NCBI RefSeq assembly: GCF_006715975.1 | Contig: NZ_VFOF01000001.1 | Location: forward strand, 568,001 to 632,000 | Direction: 5' to 3' | Length of the DNA: 64,000 bases | Source of the DNA: Zymomonas mobilis | Lineage (GTDB): Bacteria > Pseudomonadota > Alphaproteobacteria > Sphingomonadales > Sphingomonadaceae | Part shown: piece after piece, positions 47,547-56,530 of the stretch | Layout: the number at the start of each line of letters is the position of its first letter | How positions within the stretch are numbered: the stretch's first letter is position 1 | Made by a program: the position numbers and the translations under genes | The notes under the pieces: generated by a model | The model's input: only the letters and a program-made list of their open reading frames with translations | The model's database searches: none | Told to the model about the DNA's origin: nothing

Positions 47547-47768
47547 TAACAAAAAACTTTATTATTTCCGGAACGAAAAATCATAGCAAATCTCTGCATC
47601 CCCCAACAATATAATTGCCCCGCCTATGAACGACCGATGAGATAAAATATTTATGAATTGGGCTTTAATCTTTTTTCCAGCCGGTGCAATAGCCATGCGA
47701 AGCTAGTAGGTATCCGTGCGAATCCGCCGAGGTTGCGGGTTTATAATCCGTAAAAAAGATGAGGTCTA

Positions 47769-48218
47769 ATGTTCCGGTCTTTCTGGTCGAGGGTAGAGTC
47801 TTTTCTTGATGAAGAAAAGCGTTTGTTTTTGGGACAGGTTATCCGTTTTGGCCTTACCGGCGGTTTTACCACTTTTTTGAACGCGGCTATTTATTATGGG
47901 GGTGCCCGATGGGGACATATCGCCCCTTTGTTATCGAACTTTCTCGGCTATTCTGTCGCGATGATCGTCGGTTATCTACTTCATAATTATTTTAGTTTTC
48001 GAGGCCATGGCTGCCAAGACAGGCATTGGCAGCTATTTTTACGTTTTTGTCTGGCCTCTTTATTGGGATTAGGGCTGAATAGTCTTTGGGTGTGGTTTAT
48101 GGTCAATCATTTGCATCTGATGAAATGGACGCCCCTGCCTTTTATGGTTTTTGTAACGCCTTTGGTCAGTTTCTGGCTGAACCGCCGGTGGGTTTTTCGC
48201 CCTTCATCTAAAAAGTAA
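47769..48218 (+). CDS. GtrA-family membrane protein
   Basis: GtrA-like proteins are small four-helix membrane proteins that help move polyprenyl-phosphate-linked sugars across the inner membrane. The 149-residue product has the family pattern RFGLTGGFTTFLNAAIYYGG, LLHNYFSFRGHG and VTPLVSFWLNRRWVF, with four hydrophobic segments. The ATG at 47769 has GAGG six bases upstream. It is divergent from the large membrane protein and converges on the next one, in a group of glycan-related membrane genes. Confidence 0.87.
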   Translation: MFRSFWSRVESFLDEEKRLFLGQVIRFGLTGGFTTFLNAAIYYGGARWGHIAPLLSNFLGYSVAMIVGYLLHNYFSFRGHGCQDRHWQLFLRFCLASLLGLGLNSLWVWFMVNHLHLMKWTPLPFMVFVTPLVSFWLNRRWVFRPSSKK

Positions 48219-48235
48219 AAAAGCGCAGGGAATGA

Positions 48236-48263
48236 AAGGCAAAAGCTAGGAAGCTTTTGCCTT
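48236..48263. terminator. Long perfect hairpin between converging genes
   Basis: AAGGCAAAAGCT (48236-48247) and AGCTTTTGCCTT (48252-48263) form a perfect 12-base stem with loop AGGA. It overlaps the last codons of the minus-strand membrane protein gene. There is no long T tract. Confidence 0.5.
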
Positions 48264-49850
48264 GTCCTGAAGGGGAGGCGTATCATTAAAGCGATGGTCA
48301 ATCTTATACAGAATACCATTCTTGCCTGACCATACGGGTATCAGATCATCTTCATGAGGCCATAAAGACGGCGGGATATCCATAAGCCAGAAATAGTCAA
48401 AGGCTGATCTTGGAAAATATTCTAGTGTTTTATCCAGATCAGCAGAGCCTCTAAAACGGCACTGATGAGGATAAAGCGACTGGCTAGGATCATGGATGAA
48501 ACGTTTGGCTTCTGGAAAGTGGATAGTCAGTAATTGCTGTCCAGCGATTGCCCATTCGCTGTTGGTGAAGGCGTCTTTTCTGACTGTCGCCATGGCTGGC
48601 AAATGGCTCATATGGTTGCTGACCCATGTCATAAGGCAGGGCGTCGAAACCATCGCCAATACCCGAGATCCCGGTGTCATAGAATCAATGGCTTTTAATT
48701 GTTTTTGGAATGCTTGGTTATAAAGCCAAAAGCTAGCTGTTGTGGCGCTGGTTCTGACAACAAAAAACAGACAGGCGGCGATTGCGGCTATGCGTGCGAA
48801 ATTCTGATTTTTGGGAGGCTTTAAGCCCAGCAAAGCCAAAGCGAATAGATAAGGCACCAACCGCATATCGGCAAAAGCCGCACTCAGCAAAATGCGAGGT
48901 AGGCAGATATAGGCGAGTGACAGAACAAAACAGACAAGCCCCATTGGGCGCGCCAATCGAAAACGCCCGAGCAGCAAAATAAAAACAGCGATGCCAAGAG
49001 AGGCCATATCAAAATTTTGCCAACGGTCTCTTAAAACAGAAATAACCCATTCGATTTTAAGATCGAAGCGGAACCAGTCACCATTGCCGTCGCTAACATG
49101 ACCGGAGCGCCATAGAATCATCAAGAGAACCGGCGGCAAAAGAGGCAGCATCGCCAATCCCGATTGATAACCGCTTGTTAAAAGTGCCGATAAAATCGGT
49201 TTGTTTGTCTGTCTGGCGTGATGGTAGTTGGCCGAAAAGTCAGAGGAAAAACATAAAAGGCCAAGAACACCCCAGCCATAACTATGGCATAGCCAGATAA
49301 TGATTCCGACAGGAACGAAAAGAAGCGCCCTTATATAAGGATTTTTTTTCAGGGTAATCCAAAGGGCAAAGGCGTTAAGTGCCAATGCCATGGATAGGCA
49401 ATAATTCAAAAAGCCAAATTGAAAAGGAAAGCCGTATATAAAAGGAAGTGCAAAGGCCGCCGTTGGTGGAATTTTGCCATGAACCGCTTTCGCAATGGCG
49501 AACATGCCCGTTGCCGTTATCAAGACCATTATGATAACGCCGATTTTCAAACCCAGCTCTAGCCCGAATAAATGAGCAAGCGGGATTATAAAAAGATCGA
49601 AGCCAAGATTGCCGACCAAATGCCAATCAAAGCTATACCATTGATGTAGCCATGGTGACTGATGGATACCCAATTCGACCCGATATCGCCCGAGATGTCC
49701 GGGGGCATCCGTTAATGGAGGCAATTCCGGCCAGAACAAAGGCACAGCAGAAAGTAGGATCAGAGCCAAAATATAAAATGGATTCTGCCACCAGTTGCTG
49801 TTTTTAAAGAATGATCGGGAAAATCGGGATGCAGGTCGAAAAGAAAACAT
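48246..49850 (-). CDS. Polytopic membrane protein, 534 residues
   Basis: A protein with about ten to eleven hydrophobic helices. An early periplasmic loop reads PELPPLTDAPGHLGRYRVEL, with a conserved Asp and His, and the C-terminus is soluble (about 410-534, MTPGSRVLAMVSTPCLMTW). This layout fits GT-C type transferases or mannosyltransferase-like proteins of unknown specificity, but I cannot name the family. The start ATG at 49850 is the first plausible one; the frame is open to 49886. It is divergent from the GT2-GtrA gene at 50051. Confidence 0.7.
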   Translation of the reverse strand: MFSFRPASRFSRSFFKNSNWWQNPFYILALILLSAVPLFWPELPPLTDAPGHLGRYRVELGIHQSPWLHQWYSFDWHLVGNLGFDLFIIPLAHLFGLELGLKIGVIIMVLITATGMFAIAKAVHGKIPPTAAFALPFIYGFPFQFGFLNYCLSMALALNAFALWITLKKNPYIRALLFVPVGIIIWLCHSYGWGVLGLLCFSSDFSANYHHARQTNKPILSALLTSGYQSGLAMLPLLPPVLLMILWRSGHVSDGNGDWFRFDLKIEWVISVLRDRWQNFDMASLGIAVFILLLGRFRLARPMGLVCFVLSLAYICLPRILLSAAFADMRLVPYLFALALLGLKPPKNQNFARIAAIAACLFFVVRTSATTASFWLYNQAFQKQLKAIDSMTPGSRVLAMVSTPCLMTWVSNHMSHLPAMATVRKDAFTNSEWAIAGQQLLTIHFPEAKRFIHDPSQSLYPHQCRFRGSADLDKTLEYFPRSAFDYFWLMDIPPSLWPHEDDLIPVWSGKNGILYKIDHRFNDTPPLQDKAKAS

Positions 49851-50050
49851 TGCTGTGCTTATCCATTTTCCTGTTCCGATGTGCAAGATGATTTGCTTTT
49901 CTTGTATAAAGAATGCTTAGGTTAAAAAGAGTGAGGACAGGATAAAATTACAAAAAAACTATAATCTCTCTTTTGAACCCCGATCTTAACGCCTAAAAGG
50001 CTCCTCTATTCAATTCAGGCTAACCCCCCGCGATCAGGACGCGCTATTTA

Positions 50051-51220
50051 ATGTATGATGATACCGTGAATAAACCGATATCTTCTCTTTCTTCGGAAAT
50101 AAACCAGAAGAATAAAAATTTTGCACCTATGCTGTCAGTGATTATCCCTACTTATAATGAAAGAGGGAATATTGCAGCCTTGGTGGATGCAGTAAGAGAT
50201 GCCCTTGGCGATATTCCATGGGAAATGATTGTTGTTGATGACGATAGTCCCGATGAAACTTATGAATTGGCTTTTAAATTAGCCCATAAGGAGCCCCGCC
50301 TTCATTGTATTAGAAGAGTAGGGCGGCGCGGATTATCGTCGGCGGTCGTTGAAGGGGCTTTGGCTGCGAATGGTGATTTTATTGCCGTGATGGATGCCGA
50401 TTTCCAGCATGACGAAAAAATTCTGAAACCAATGTATGAAAAAATGATCGCGAAAGATCCTGATCTGGTTGTCGGAACCCGTTATGCCGGTGATGGTGGC
50501 GTGGGTAATTGGAATGAAACCCGCCGCCAGATGAGTGATTTTGCAACAAAATTGAGCCGTATTTTGGTGGGTGACAGGACGTCCGACCCAATGAGCGGTT
50601 TTTTCATGCTGCGTCGTGAAGTGATTGAATCATCGGTGTATGATTTGTCCCAGCAGGGATATAAAATTTTGCTGGATATCATCAGTTCGTCGCCGAAACC
50701 TCTGCATATCGAAGAAGTTTCTTATGTTTTTAGAAATCGGCGCGAGGGTGAAAGCAAAATCAGCCTACAAGTTATGGCTGAATTTTTATTCCAGATTATT
50801 GAAAAAATGTCTCACGGCCTTATTCCGGGGCGGTTCGTTTTATTTAGTGCCGTAGGGGCGCTTGGTCTCTGTGTTCATTTAGGGATTTTATTCTGTCTAA
50901 AATCCTATCAGGTGGCTTTCTTGCCTGCACAGGCGGCGGCGATTGGCTGTGCGATGTTGTTTAACTTCTTTGTTAATAACGAGCTGACCTATCGTGATCG
51001 CAAGTTAAAAGGCTGGGCATTCGTCCCGGGTTTGATTTTATTCTGCCTGATTTGCAGCATTGGTGCTTTGGCCAATATCGGCGTGGCTGAATTGGCTATC
51101 CATCGGACAGCTAGCTGGTCTTTGGCTGGATTGGCAGGTGCTTTGATTGGTGCTGCCTTTAATTTCGGAGCCGCTAGCAAGCTTATTTGGGAAAGAGTGA
51201 AAAAACCAAAACGTAAGTAG
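50051..51220 (+). CDS. GT2 glycosyltransferase (polyprenyl-phosphate sugar synthase) fused to GtrA domain
   Basis: A 389-residue protein in two parts. Residues about 25-250 form a dolichol-phosphate-mannose-synthase-like GT2 domain, with SVIIPTYNERGNIAALVD, VVDDDSPDETYELA, AVMDADFQHDEKIL, DPMSGFFMLRREV and RNRREGESKISL. Residues about 258-385 form a four-helix GtrA domain (LFSAVGALGLCVHLGIL, LFNFFVNNELTYRDR). It likely makes a polyprenyl-phosphate sugar and helps flip it across the inner membrane, for use by GT-C transferases such as the two nearby membrane proteins. The donor sugar is not evident. Confidence 0.9.
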   Translation: MYDDTVNKPISSLSSEINQKNKNFAPMLSVIIPTYNERGNIAALVDAVRDALGDIPWEMIVVDDDSPDETYELAFKLAHKEPRLHCIRRVGRRGLSSAVVEGALAANGDFIAVMDADFQHDEKILKPMYEKMIAKDPDLVVGTRYAGDGGVGNWNETRRQMSDFATKLSRILVGDRTSDPMSGFFMLRREVIESSVYDLSQQGYKILLDIISSSPKPLHIEEVSYVFRNRREGESKISLQVMAEFLFQIIEKMSHGLIPGRFVLFSAVGALGLCVHLGILFCLKSYQVAFLPAQAAAIGCAMLFNFFVNNELTYRDRKLKGWAFVPGLILFCLICSIGALANIGVAELAIHRTASWSLAGLAGALIGAAFNFGAASKLIWERVKKPKRK

Positions 51221-51261
51221 TAACGTGCTTTTTCTTTTTAAATTCGATATCAAAATCAGGT

Positions 51262-51283
51262 AATGCCCTCATTTGAGGGCATT
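51262..51283. terminator. Hairpin after the GT2-GtrA gene
   Basis: AATGCCCTC (51262-51270) and GAGGGCATT (51275-51283) form a perfect nine-base stem with loop ATTT. It lacks a T tract on the plus strand. Confidence 0.45.
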
Positions 51284-51350
51284 GCCGTTAGGGCTGAAAA
51301 TTGCGGTATGGGCGATATATTCAGCATAATTTTTAAGGTTACTTTTTTAT

Positions 51351-52022
51351 ATGCCTATACTCGCTAAACGAGTTCTTTTTATTGATGCCGAAGCGATGAT
51401 TATCGACAAACCTGCAGGTTTGCCGGTGACGCCCGTTCGTGATGGCTCACTTAGCCTTGAAAATTATCTGGCTTCGCTCTGTTTTGGTTTTAAGCGTTGG
51501 CCAAGTATTGTCCATCGGTTGGATCGGGATACTTCTGGATGCCTGTTATTAGCGCGGAACCCCAAAATGCATCGCCGTTTGAGCGAAGCCTTTAATCAGG
51601 GGCAGGTAAAGAAATGCTATTGGGCTATTTTAAGCGGTGTGCCGGATAAAACCGAAGGGGTTATTGATTTACCTTTAACCAAAATATCTTCCCCGCAAAC
51701 TGGATGGCGCATTGTTGCCGACAGTAAAGGGAAAAGAGCTGTAACGCAGTGGCAATTATTAGCTGAACATAACGGTTTGAGCTTGATTGCTTTTCGTCCT
51801 GAAACCGGACGCACGCATCAGTTAAGAGTCCATGCCGCAACAGGCTTAGGACTGCCTATCGTGGGTGACCCTTTTTATGGCGCCGATCAGAATCAGAAAA
51901 TACCCCGAATGATGTTGCATGCCCATTCATTGGAAATTGAACGTTCGGAGAAAAAAGCTATCGCGGCGGTTGCCCCGCTTCCTAAAGCTTTTGCTGATTT
52001 GGGTTTTAAGAATAAAGGCTAA
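51351..52022 (+). CDS. RluA-family pseudouridine synthase
   Basis: Isomerises specific uridines in rRNA or tRNA to pseudouridine. The 223-residue protein lacks the S4 domain. It has the catalytic aspartate motif HRLDRDTSGCLLLARN, the substrate-binding EKTG/TGRTHQLRVH element as PETGRTHQLRVHAA, and GLPIVGDPFYG followed by LHAHSLEIE. The short, S4-less form is like the RluA group. The exact target base cannot be told. ATG at 51351. Confidence 0.88.
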   Translation: MPILAKRVLFIDAEAMIIDKPAGLPVTPVRDGSLSLENYLASLCFGFKRWPSIVHRLDRDTSGCLLLARNPKMHRRLSEAFNQGQVKKCYWAILSGVPDKTEGVIDLPLTKISSPQTGWRIVADSKGKRAVTQWQLLAEHNGLSLIAFRPETGRTHQLRVHAATGLGLPIVGDPFYGADQNQKIPRMMLHAHSLEIERSEKKAIAAVAPLPKAFADLGFKNKG

Positions 52023-52132
52023 TATCAGGGATGCCTGCGCCTATTTCGTGATTTTGGAATCTATTTCGGAGAGGCTTATTCTAGGCTGGCTCTGATAGGG
52101 ATTTCTGGTGTGTCTTGTCTATGGTCAAAATT

Positions 52133-52552
52133 TTAAAAATCGGGGCGGCGGCGGCCTGATTTAACCAAGGCACGTTTATTTTTGCCTTCTAACCGTCGCT
52201 TCTTACTTGCATAGGTTGCTTTCGTCGGTTTCCGTTTTTTGGGAATAAATGTAGCTGATCTGATCAGGGCAACGAGACGCTCCATCGCATCTTGTCGATT
52301 CAAAGGTTGATCCCTGAAACGCTGTGCCTGAATAACCAGAATGCCTTTATTATTAATCCGAGATGCTGCGATTTCTTGCAAGCGGGTAATAACAAGTTCA
52401 GGCAGTCCTGAGCTAGCGATATCAAAGCGCAACTCTACTGCCGAAGAGACTTTATTGACATTTTGTCCACCGGGACCAGATGCTCTGATAAAGTATTCTT
52501 CTATACAGTCTGAACTGATGCTGATTTTTTGAGTAATAAAATATTTGGCCAT
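52133..52552 (-). CDS. arfB: Peptidyl-tRNA hydrolase ArfB (ribosome rescue)
   Basis: ArfB enters stalled ribosomes lacking a stop codon and hydrolyses peptidyl-tRNA. The 139-residue protein has the release-factor GGQ motif in RASGPGGQNVNKVSSAVELRF. It ends in the basic tail that plugs the mRNA channel (KKRRLEGKNKRALVKSGRRRPDF, about 112-139). Its length and tail separate it from true release factors. Start ATG at 52552. Confidence 0.93.
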   Translation of the reverse strand: MAKYFITQKISISSDCIEEYFIRASGPGGQNVNKVSSAVELRFDIASSGLPELVITRLQEIAASRINNKGILVIQAQRFRDQPLNRQDAMERLVALIRSATFIPKKRKPTKATYASKKRRLEGKNKRALVKSGRRRPDF

Positions 52553-52663
52553 TGAACTAAAATTCTACTCAGAATAGCCTTTTCTTTGTTATTATATGGA
52601 TATTTTCTTCTGTGACCATATCGTGGATTGAGGGATATCAAGAATCCCGTTACTCTCCCCTGT

Positions 52664-53149
52664 ATGTTTTCTTTCTCGATCAATACCGGCAGCAAAAAAA
52701 CGCTGTATAGCGATTTGTTGGTCGCCCTTAAAGAGTTACTTTCTGAAGAGGGTGATCCGGTCGCTAATATGGCGAATACAGCGGCTTTGTTATGGACCTA
52801 TATACCTGATTTGAATTGGGTCGGGTTTTATCAAGCCATTCGTAGCTATCTGATTTTAGGCCCTTTTCAAGGAAAAGTCGCTTGTGTGAAGATACCTTAT
52901 GGTCGAGGTGTCTGTGGCACAGCGGCGGCAACAGGAAGAATTCAGTGTGTGCGTGATGTACATGTCTATCCCGGGCATATTTCTTGTGATCCGAGTGCCG
53001 CATCGGAATTGGTTATTCCGATAAGAGGCCGTCAAAATCAAATTTTGGCTGTTATCGATCTGGAAAGTCCGACTATGGGGCGTTTCGATACGGAAGATGT
53101 CGAAGGCTGTTCTCGTTTAATGGAAGCCTTGGGGCCTTTCTTAGGATAA
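52664..53149 (+). CDS. Free methionine-(R)-sulfoxide reductase, GAF domain
   Basis: Reduces free methionine-R-sulfoxide. The 161-residue GAF protein has the family segments MANTAALLWTYIPDLNWVGF and LILGPFQGKVACVKIPYGRG. The cysteine pattern of ACVKI, GVCGTAAATG and CDPSAASELVIPI provides the active-site and resolving cysteines in a thioredoxin-linked mechanism. The start is uncertain: ATG 52664, or an open frame from TTG 52628. Divergent from arfB. Confidence 0.88.
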   Translation: MFSFSINTGSKKTLYSDLLVALKELLSEEGDPVANMANTAALLWTYIPDLNWVGFYQAIRSYLILGPFQGKVACVKIPYGRGVCGTAAATGRIQCVRDVHVYPGHISCDPSAASELVIPIRGRQNQILAVIDLESPTMGRFDTEDVEGCSRLMEALGPFLG

Positions 53150-53172
53150 CATTTTGTTGCGGAGCGTGTTTG

Positions 53173-53604
53173 ATGTCCGACATCGCCTATTCTATCGAAG
53201 AAATCTCCCTTGCTGATTGTTTGCCCCTTCGTCAGGCTTATCTTTGGCCAAGTCTGGCAGAGGAAGAATGCATTACCGATGGCGATAAAAACGCAACCCA
53301 TTTTGGTGTTTTTGTTGATGGTAAATTGTCAGGCTGTGCTTCTTTTCACCATCTGGAAGATCATAAAAAAAGAATTCGGCGTGTGGCGGTTTCACCTGAA
53401 TATCGAGGAAAAGGGCTGGGTAGTGCGCTTTTGAAATTTGCTATGGAAAAGCTGGTAACACCCGATTTATCAGAAATATGGTTAAATGCCCGCCTGCCAG
53501 CCCAGAATTTTTATCGTCGCCTTGGATTTGAAGCTGTGGGGGCGTGCTTTTTTGAACGCGATGTTGAAGAAATAAGAATGGTGAAAAATTATCCGGTTGG
53601 ATAA
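53173..53604 (+). CDS. GNAT-family N-acetyltransferase
   Basis: A 143-residue acetyltransferase using acetyl-CoA. It has the acetyl-CoA loop RRVAVSPEYRGKGLGSALL (about residues 73-91) and the C-terminal WLNARLPAQNFYRRLGFEAVG typical of ElaA/YitI-like GNAT proteins. The ATG at 53173 follows a GGAG, in preference to the TTG at 53170. It is 23 bases after the methionine sulfoxide reductase gene, so they may be co-transcribed. Substrate unknown. Confidence 0.85.
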   Translation: MSDIAYSIEEISLADCLPLRQAYLWPSLAEEECITDGDKNATHFGVFVDGKLSGCASFHHLEDHKKRIRRVAVSPEYRGKGLGSALLKFAMEKLVTPDLSEIWLNARLPAQNFYRRLGFEAVGACFFERDVEEIRMVKNYPVG

Positions 53605-53686
53605 TCAAAAATTCTAAAATTATTTTCTTCTTTTGAAGGTTACTGATGCCTCTGTTTATTCTATAAATAGACAAAAGGCAGGTCAC

Positions 53687-54433
53687 ATGATGAAAATCCC
53701 CTTACATACAATACGTTCTATCTTGGCTACTTTGATCGTGGGGGGATTTACTTGCCCTGTATATGCACAAGGGGGCTATTCTGGTGATTTTTCTCAGGAT
53801 CCGGTTGTCCGATCAGTAGATCGTGGATCGCCCTATATCATCCCGCCTAGATCCAGCGATGGTCAAAGATCGGGTAATTATGGAACCGATTATAACCGCG
53901 TAGATCAAGGGTATCAGAATAATGGTGACCGCGGCAATCAAGGGTATGCTAGGCAGCAACGCCGATTCCGTCGGGGTGAAAGGCTGCCCCCTCAATGGCA
54001 TTCTTATAGCCAAGGATTGTCGGATTGGTCTGATTACGGATTACCGGCACCCGGCAATAATCAGCAGTGGATCCGATATTATCAGGATATCTTTTTGATT
54101 GATTCTGTTGGGAATATTCTAGCGGTTGCAGGGCAGAATAATGGGCCAGCGGCTTATTATGATGGCTATTATGGGAATAATGGCTATGTCGGCGGAAATT
54201 ATTATGCGCCGCCTGTAGGTTATCCTGATTATTATAATTATGGTGGCGCTTATCAGCCTGCACCGCCGCCGCCTCCCCCTCCGCCTTCGACTGTGGGTAA
54301 GCGTCAGTATAAACAGCCGGAAGGTGAGGCTGTTTCTCCGATGACAGAGGATGATGCAGGCGGCTGGCGTTCCGATCCCCCACGGCAGGGGGGCGTTAGC
54401 TATGACGAACGGGAAGAATATCAGCCCCAGTAA
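53687..54433 (+). CDS. RcnB-like exported protein with Gly/Tyr- and Pro-rich regions
   Basis: A 248-residue secreted protein. After a signal peptide (about residues 1-25, ending PVYAQG) comes a low-complexity Gly/Asn/Gln/Tyr region. The RcnB-type core RRFRRGERLPPQWHSYSQGL and YGLPAPGNNQQWIRYYQDIF, then GNILAVAG, spans about 87-140. A repetitive Tyr/Gly/Asn stretch and a polyproline tract (PPPPPPPP near 200) follow. RcnB in E. coli is linked to nickel/cobalt homeostasis, but many members are of unknown role. The start at 53687 is set by the signal peptide. Confidence 0.75.
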   Translation: MMKIPLHTIRSILATLIVGGFTCPVYAQGGYSGDFSQDPVVRSVDRGSPYIIPPRSSDGQRSGNYGTDYNRVDQGYQNNGDRGNQGYARQQRRFRRGERLPPQWHSYSQGLSDWSDYGLPAPGNNQQWIRYYQDIFLIDSVGNILAVAGQNNGPAAYYDGYYGNNGYVGGNYYAPPVGYPDYYNYGGAYQPAPPPPPPPPSTVGKRQYKQPEGEAVSPMTEDDAGGWRSDPPRQGGVSYDEREEYQPQ

Positions 54434-54716
54434 AGTTACGTTTGTGGCGGGGGATATTGATAATTTTCTGTTGAAAATGACTTTGGAGCGATTGAAGACT
54501 TTCTGTGGACGATAATTTTCATTATCCCAATCGTTGAAGATGCTGGATTGGGGTCTGTTTCTTGACTCTGTCTAGTCTTATATGAAATGGAAATGTCTTT
54601 TAACTAGAAGGCCTTAGAGAAATTCGAGGCATTCTAGGGCTATTTTCAAGTAAGTTAATTTTAAAGGCTTCCTGCCTCTGGCAAACAGCCGTGAATAGAA
54701 AAAGGACCATGTCCGG

Positions 54717-56039
54717 ATGTCGATTGAAGTCAAAATGCCAGCGCTTTCGCCTACAATGACAGAAGGCAACCTTGCGAAATGGCTGGTGAAAGAAGGGGAT
54801 ACCGTTAAGGCGGGCGATATTCTGGCCGAAGTCGAAACCGATAAAGCCATTATGGAATTCGAAACGGTTGATGGCGGTGTGATTGCTAAGATTTTAGTGC
54901 CAGAAGGCAGCGAAAATGTGGCTGTCGGACAGGTTATCGCTGTCATGGCCGAGGCGGGTGAAGACGTCGCAAAGGTAGCTGAGGCTGCTTTGTCAGAGGA
55001 ATCTCAACCTGCACTTAAAGTTGAAAAAGCCGAAGATGCGCCTGAGGCGAAACCTGCTTCGGAAATACTGTCTATTGATGATTCCTTAGCAAAAGCGATC
55101 AGCAATGCTGGTTATGGCAAGAAAGCTGATGCGGTTTCTGTCCCAGATCAAGGCAAAATTGGCCGTATAAAGGCAAGCCCTTTAGCTAAGCGCTTGGCTA
55201 AGAAAAATGATGTTGATCTGAAAAATATTACGGGCAGTGGCCCTCATGGCCGGATTGTTAAAGCTGATATCGAAGCATTTATTGCGCATGCCGCTTCTAG
55301 CCCTTGTGCTGCTGCGCCAGAAATCCAGAGCAATATAACCCATGACACGCCGCATCAGAGTATCAAACTTAGCAATATGCGTCGTGTTATTGCCCGTCGT
55401 CTGACTGAGTCAAAGCAGAATATCCCGCATATTTATTTGACCGTCGATGTTCAGATGGATGCCTTGTTGAAGCTTCGATCCGAGCTAAATGAAGCGCTAG
55501 CTTCTAAAAATATCAAGGTTTCGGTCAATGATATGCTCATCAAAGCGCAGGCTTTGGCTTTGCAAGCAACGCCTAGCGTGAATGCTGCCTTTGATGGCGA
55601 TCAGATGTTGCAATTTTCGCAAGCTGATATCTCTGTTGCTGTTTCTGTTGAAGGCGGCTTGATTACACCTATCTTGAAAAATGCCGATACCAAGTCTTTG
55701 TCTGCGCTTTCGGTTGAGATGAAAGAGCTGATTGCACGCGCAAGGGAAGGGCGGTTGCAACCTCAGGAATATCAGGGCGGAACGTCTAGTATTTCTAATA
55801 TGGGAATGTACGGCATTAAACAGTTCAATGCTGTTATCAATCCGCCTCAGGCCTCTATTTTGGCTATTGGCAGCGGAGAGAAACGGCCTTGTGTTGTCGA
55901 TAATGCTGTGACGGTCGCTACCATTGCAACGGTTACAGGCAGTTTTGACCATCGTGTTATTGATGGTGCCGATGCTGCCGCCTTTATGTCGGCCTTCAAG
56001 CATCTGGTTGAAAAGCCATTAGGGATTTTAGCACAATGA
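54717..56039 (+). CDS. pdhC: Pyruvate dehydrogenase E2, dihydrolipoamide acetyltransferase
   Basis: Transfers the acetyl group from E1-lipoamide to CoA in the pyruvate dehydrogenase complex. The 440-residue protein has one lipoyl domain (1-80; lipoylated lysine in [12 protein letters not shown]) and a peripheral subunit-binding domain (about 145-182; [18 protein letters not shown]). The catalytic domain has [20 protein letters not shown] and the active site [14 protein letters not shown]1 genes are not nearby, which is typical of Zymomonas. It overlaps the thioesterase start by four bases. Confidence 0.95.
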   Translation: MSIEVKMPALSPTMTEGNLAKWLVKEGDTVKAGDILAEVETDKAIMEFETVDGGVIAKILVPEGSENVAVGQVIAVMAEAGEDVAKVAEAALSEESQPALKVEKAEDAPEAKPASEILSIDDSLAKAISNAGYGKKADAVSVPDQGKIGRIKASPLAKRLAKKNDVDLKNITGSGPHGRIVKADIEAFIAHAASSPCAAAPEIQSNITHDTPHQSIKLSNMRRVIARRLTESKQNIPHIYLTVDVQMDALLKLRSELNEALASKNIKVSVNDMLIKAQALALQATPSVNAAFDGDQMLQFSQADISVAVSVEGGLITPILKNADTKSLSALSVEMKELIARAREGRLQPQEYQGGTSSISNMGMYGIKQFNAVINPPQASILAIGSGEKRPCVVDNAVTVATIATVTGSFDHRVIDGADAAAFMSAFKHLVEKPLGILAQ

Positions 56040-56485
56040 GTAATCAGGTAACAAAATCAGAAAATTCGGAAGTTTTGCCTCCTGTTGGTAATCCAGAGAT
56101 CCGCGTTATTGCGATGCCTGCCAATACTAATGCCGATGGCCGGATGTTTGGTGGCTGGTTGATGGGTATGTTAGATCAGGCCGCTGGCTTGGTTGCTGCC
56201 CGTCATGCTTTGGCGCGCGTTGTTACTGTTGCTGCGGATTCGATCACTTTTCATGCCCCCGTTTTGGTGGGTGATGAGCTTTCGCTTTATGCTCGGTTGG
56301 TAAAAGTCGGACGCACATCGATGAAAATCGAAGTCGAAGGCTGGCGGCGCGTTCGGCATGAATTGGAAACGGTAAAATCAATTTCTGGCTTGTTTACTTT
56401 TGTCGCTATTGACGAGGATCGTCGCCCTTGTCGGGTGCCGCCCATTAATGAAACGCGGCTGTTGTCCGATAAAGCCGATAAATAG
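56036..56485 (+). CDS. Acyl-CoA thioesterase, hotdog fold (YciA-like)
   Basis: Hydrolyses acyl-CoA to acid and CoA. The 149-residue protein has the single hotdog pattern of the BACH/YciA group, with [21 protein letters not shown] holding the catalytic Asp and [14 protein letters not shown]. It also has [20 protein letters not shown]. It sits between the E2 and E3 genes and its ATG overlaps the pdhC stop (ATGA), so it is made together with PDH, a setting that suggests a link to acetyl-CoA or CoA balance. Confidence 0.88.
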   Translation: MSNQVTKSENSEVLPPVGNPEIRVIAMPANTNADGRMFGGWLMGMLDQAAGLVAARHALARVVTVAADSITFHAPVLVGDELSLYARLVKVGRTSMKIEVEGWRRVRHELETVKSISGLFTFVAIDEDRRPCRVPPINETRLLSDKADK

Positions 56486-56530
56486 CAGCTAAAAAGCTTC
56501 GGCAATTATAAAGGGAAAGAGACTGAATTC

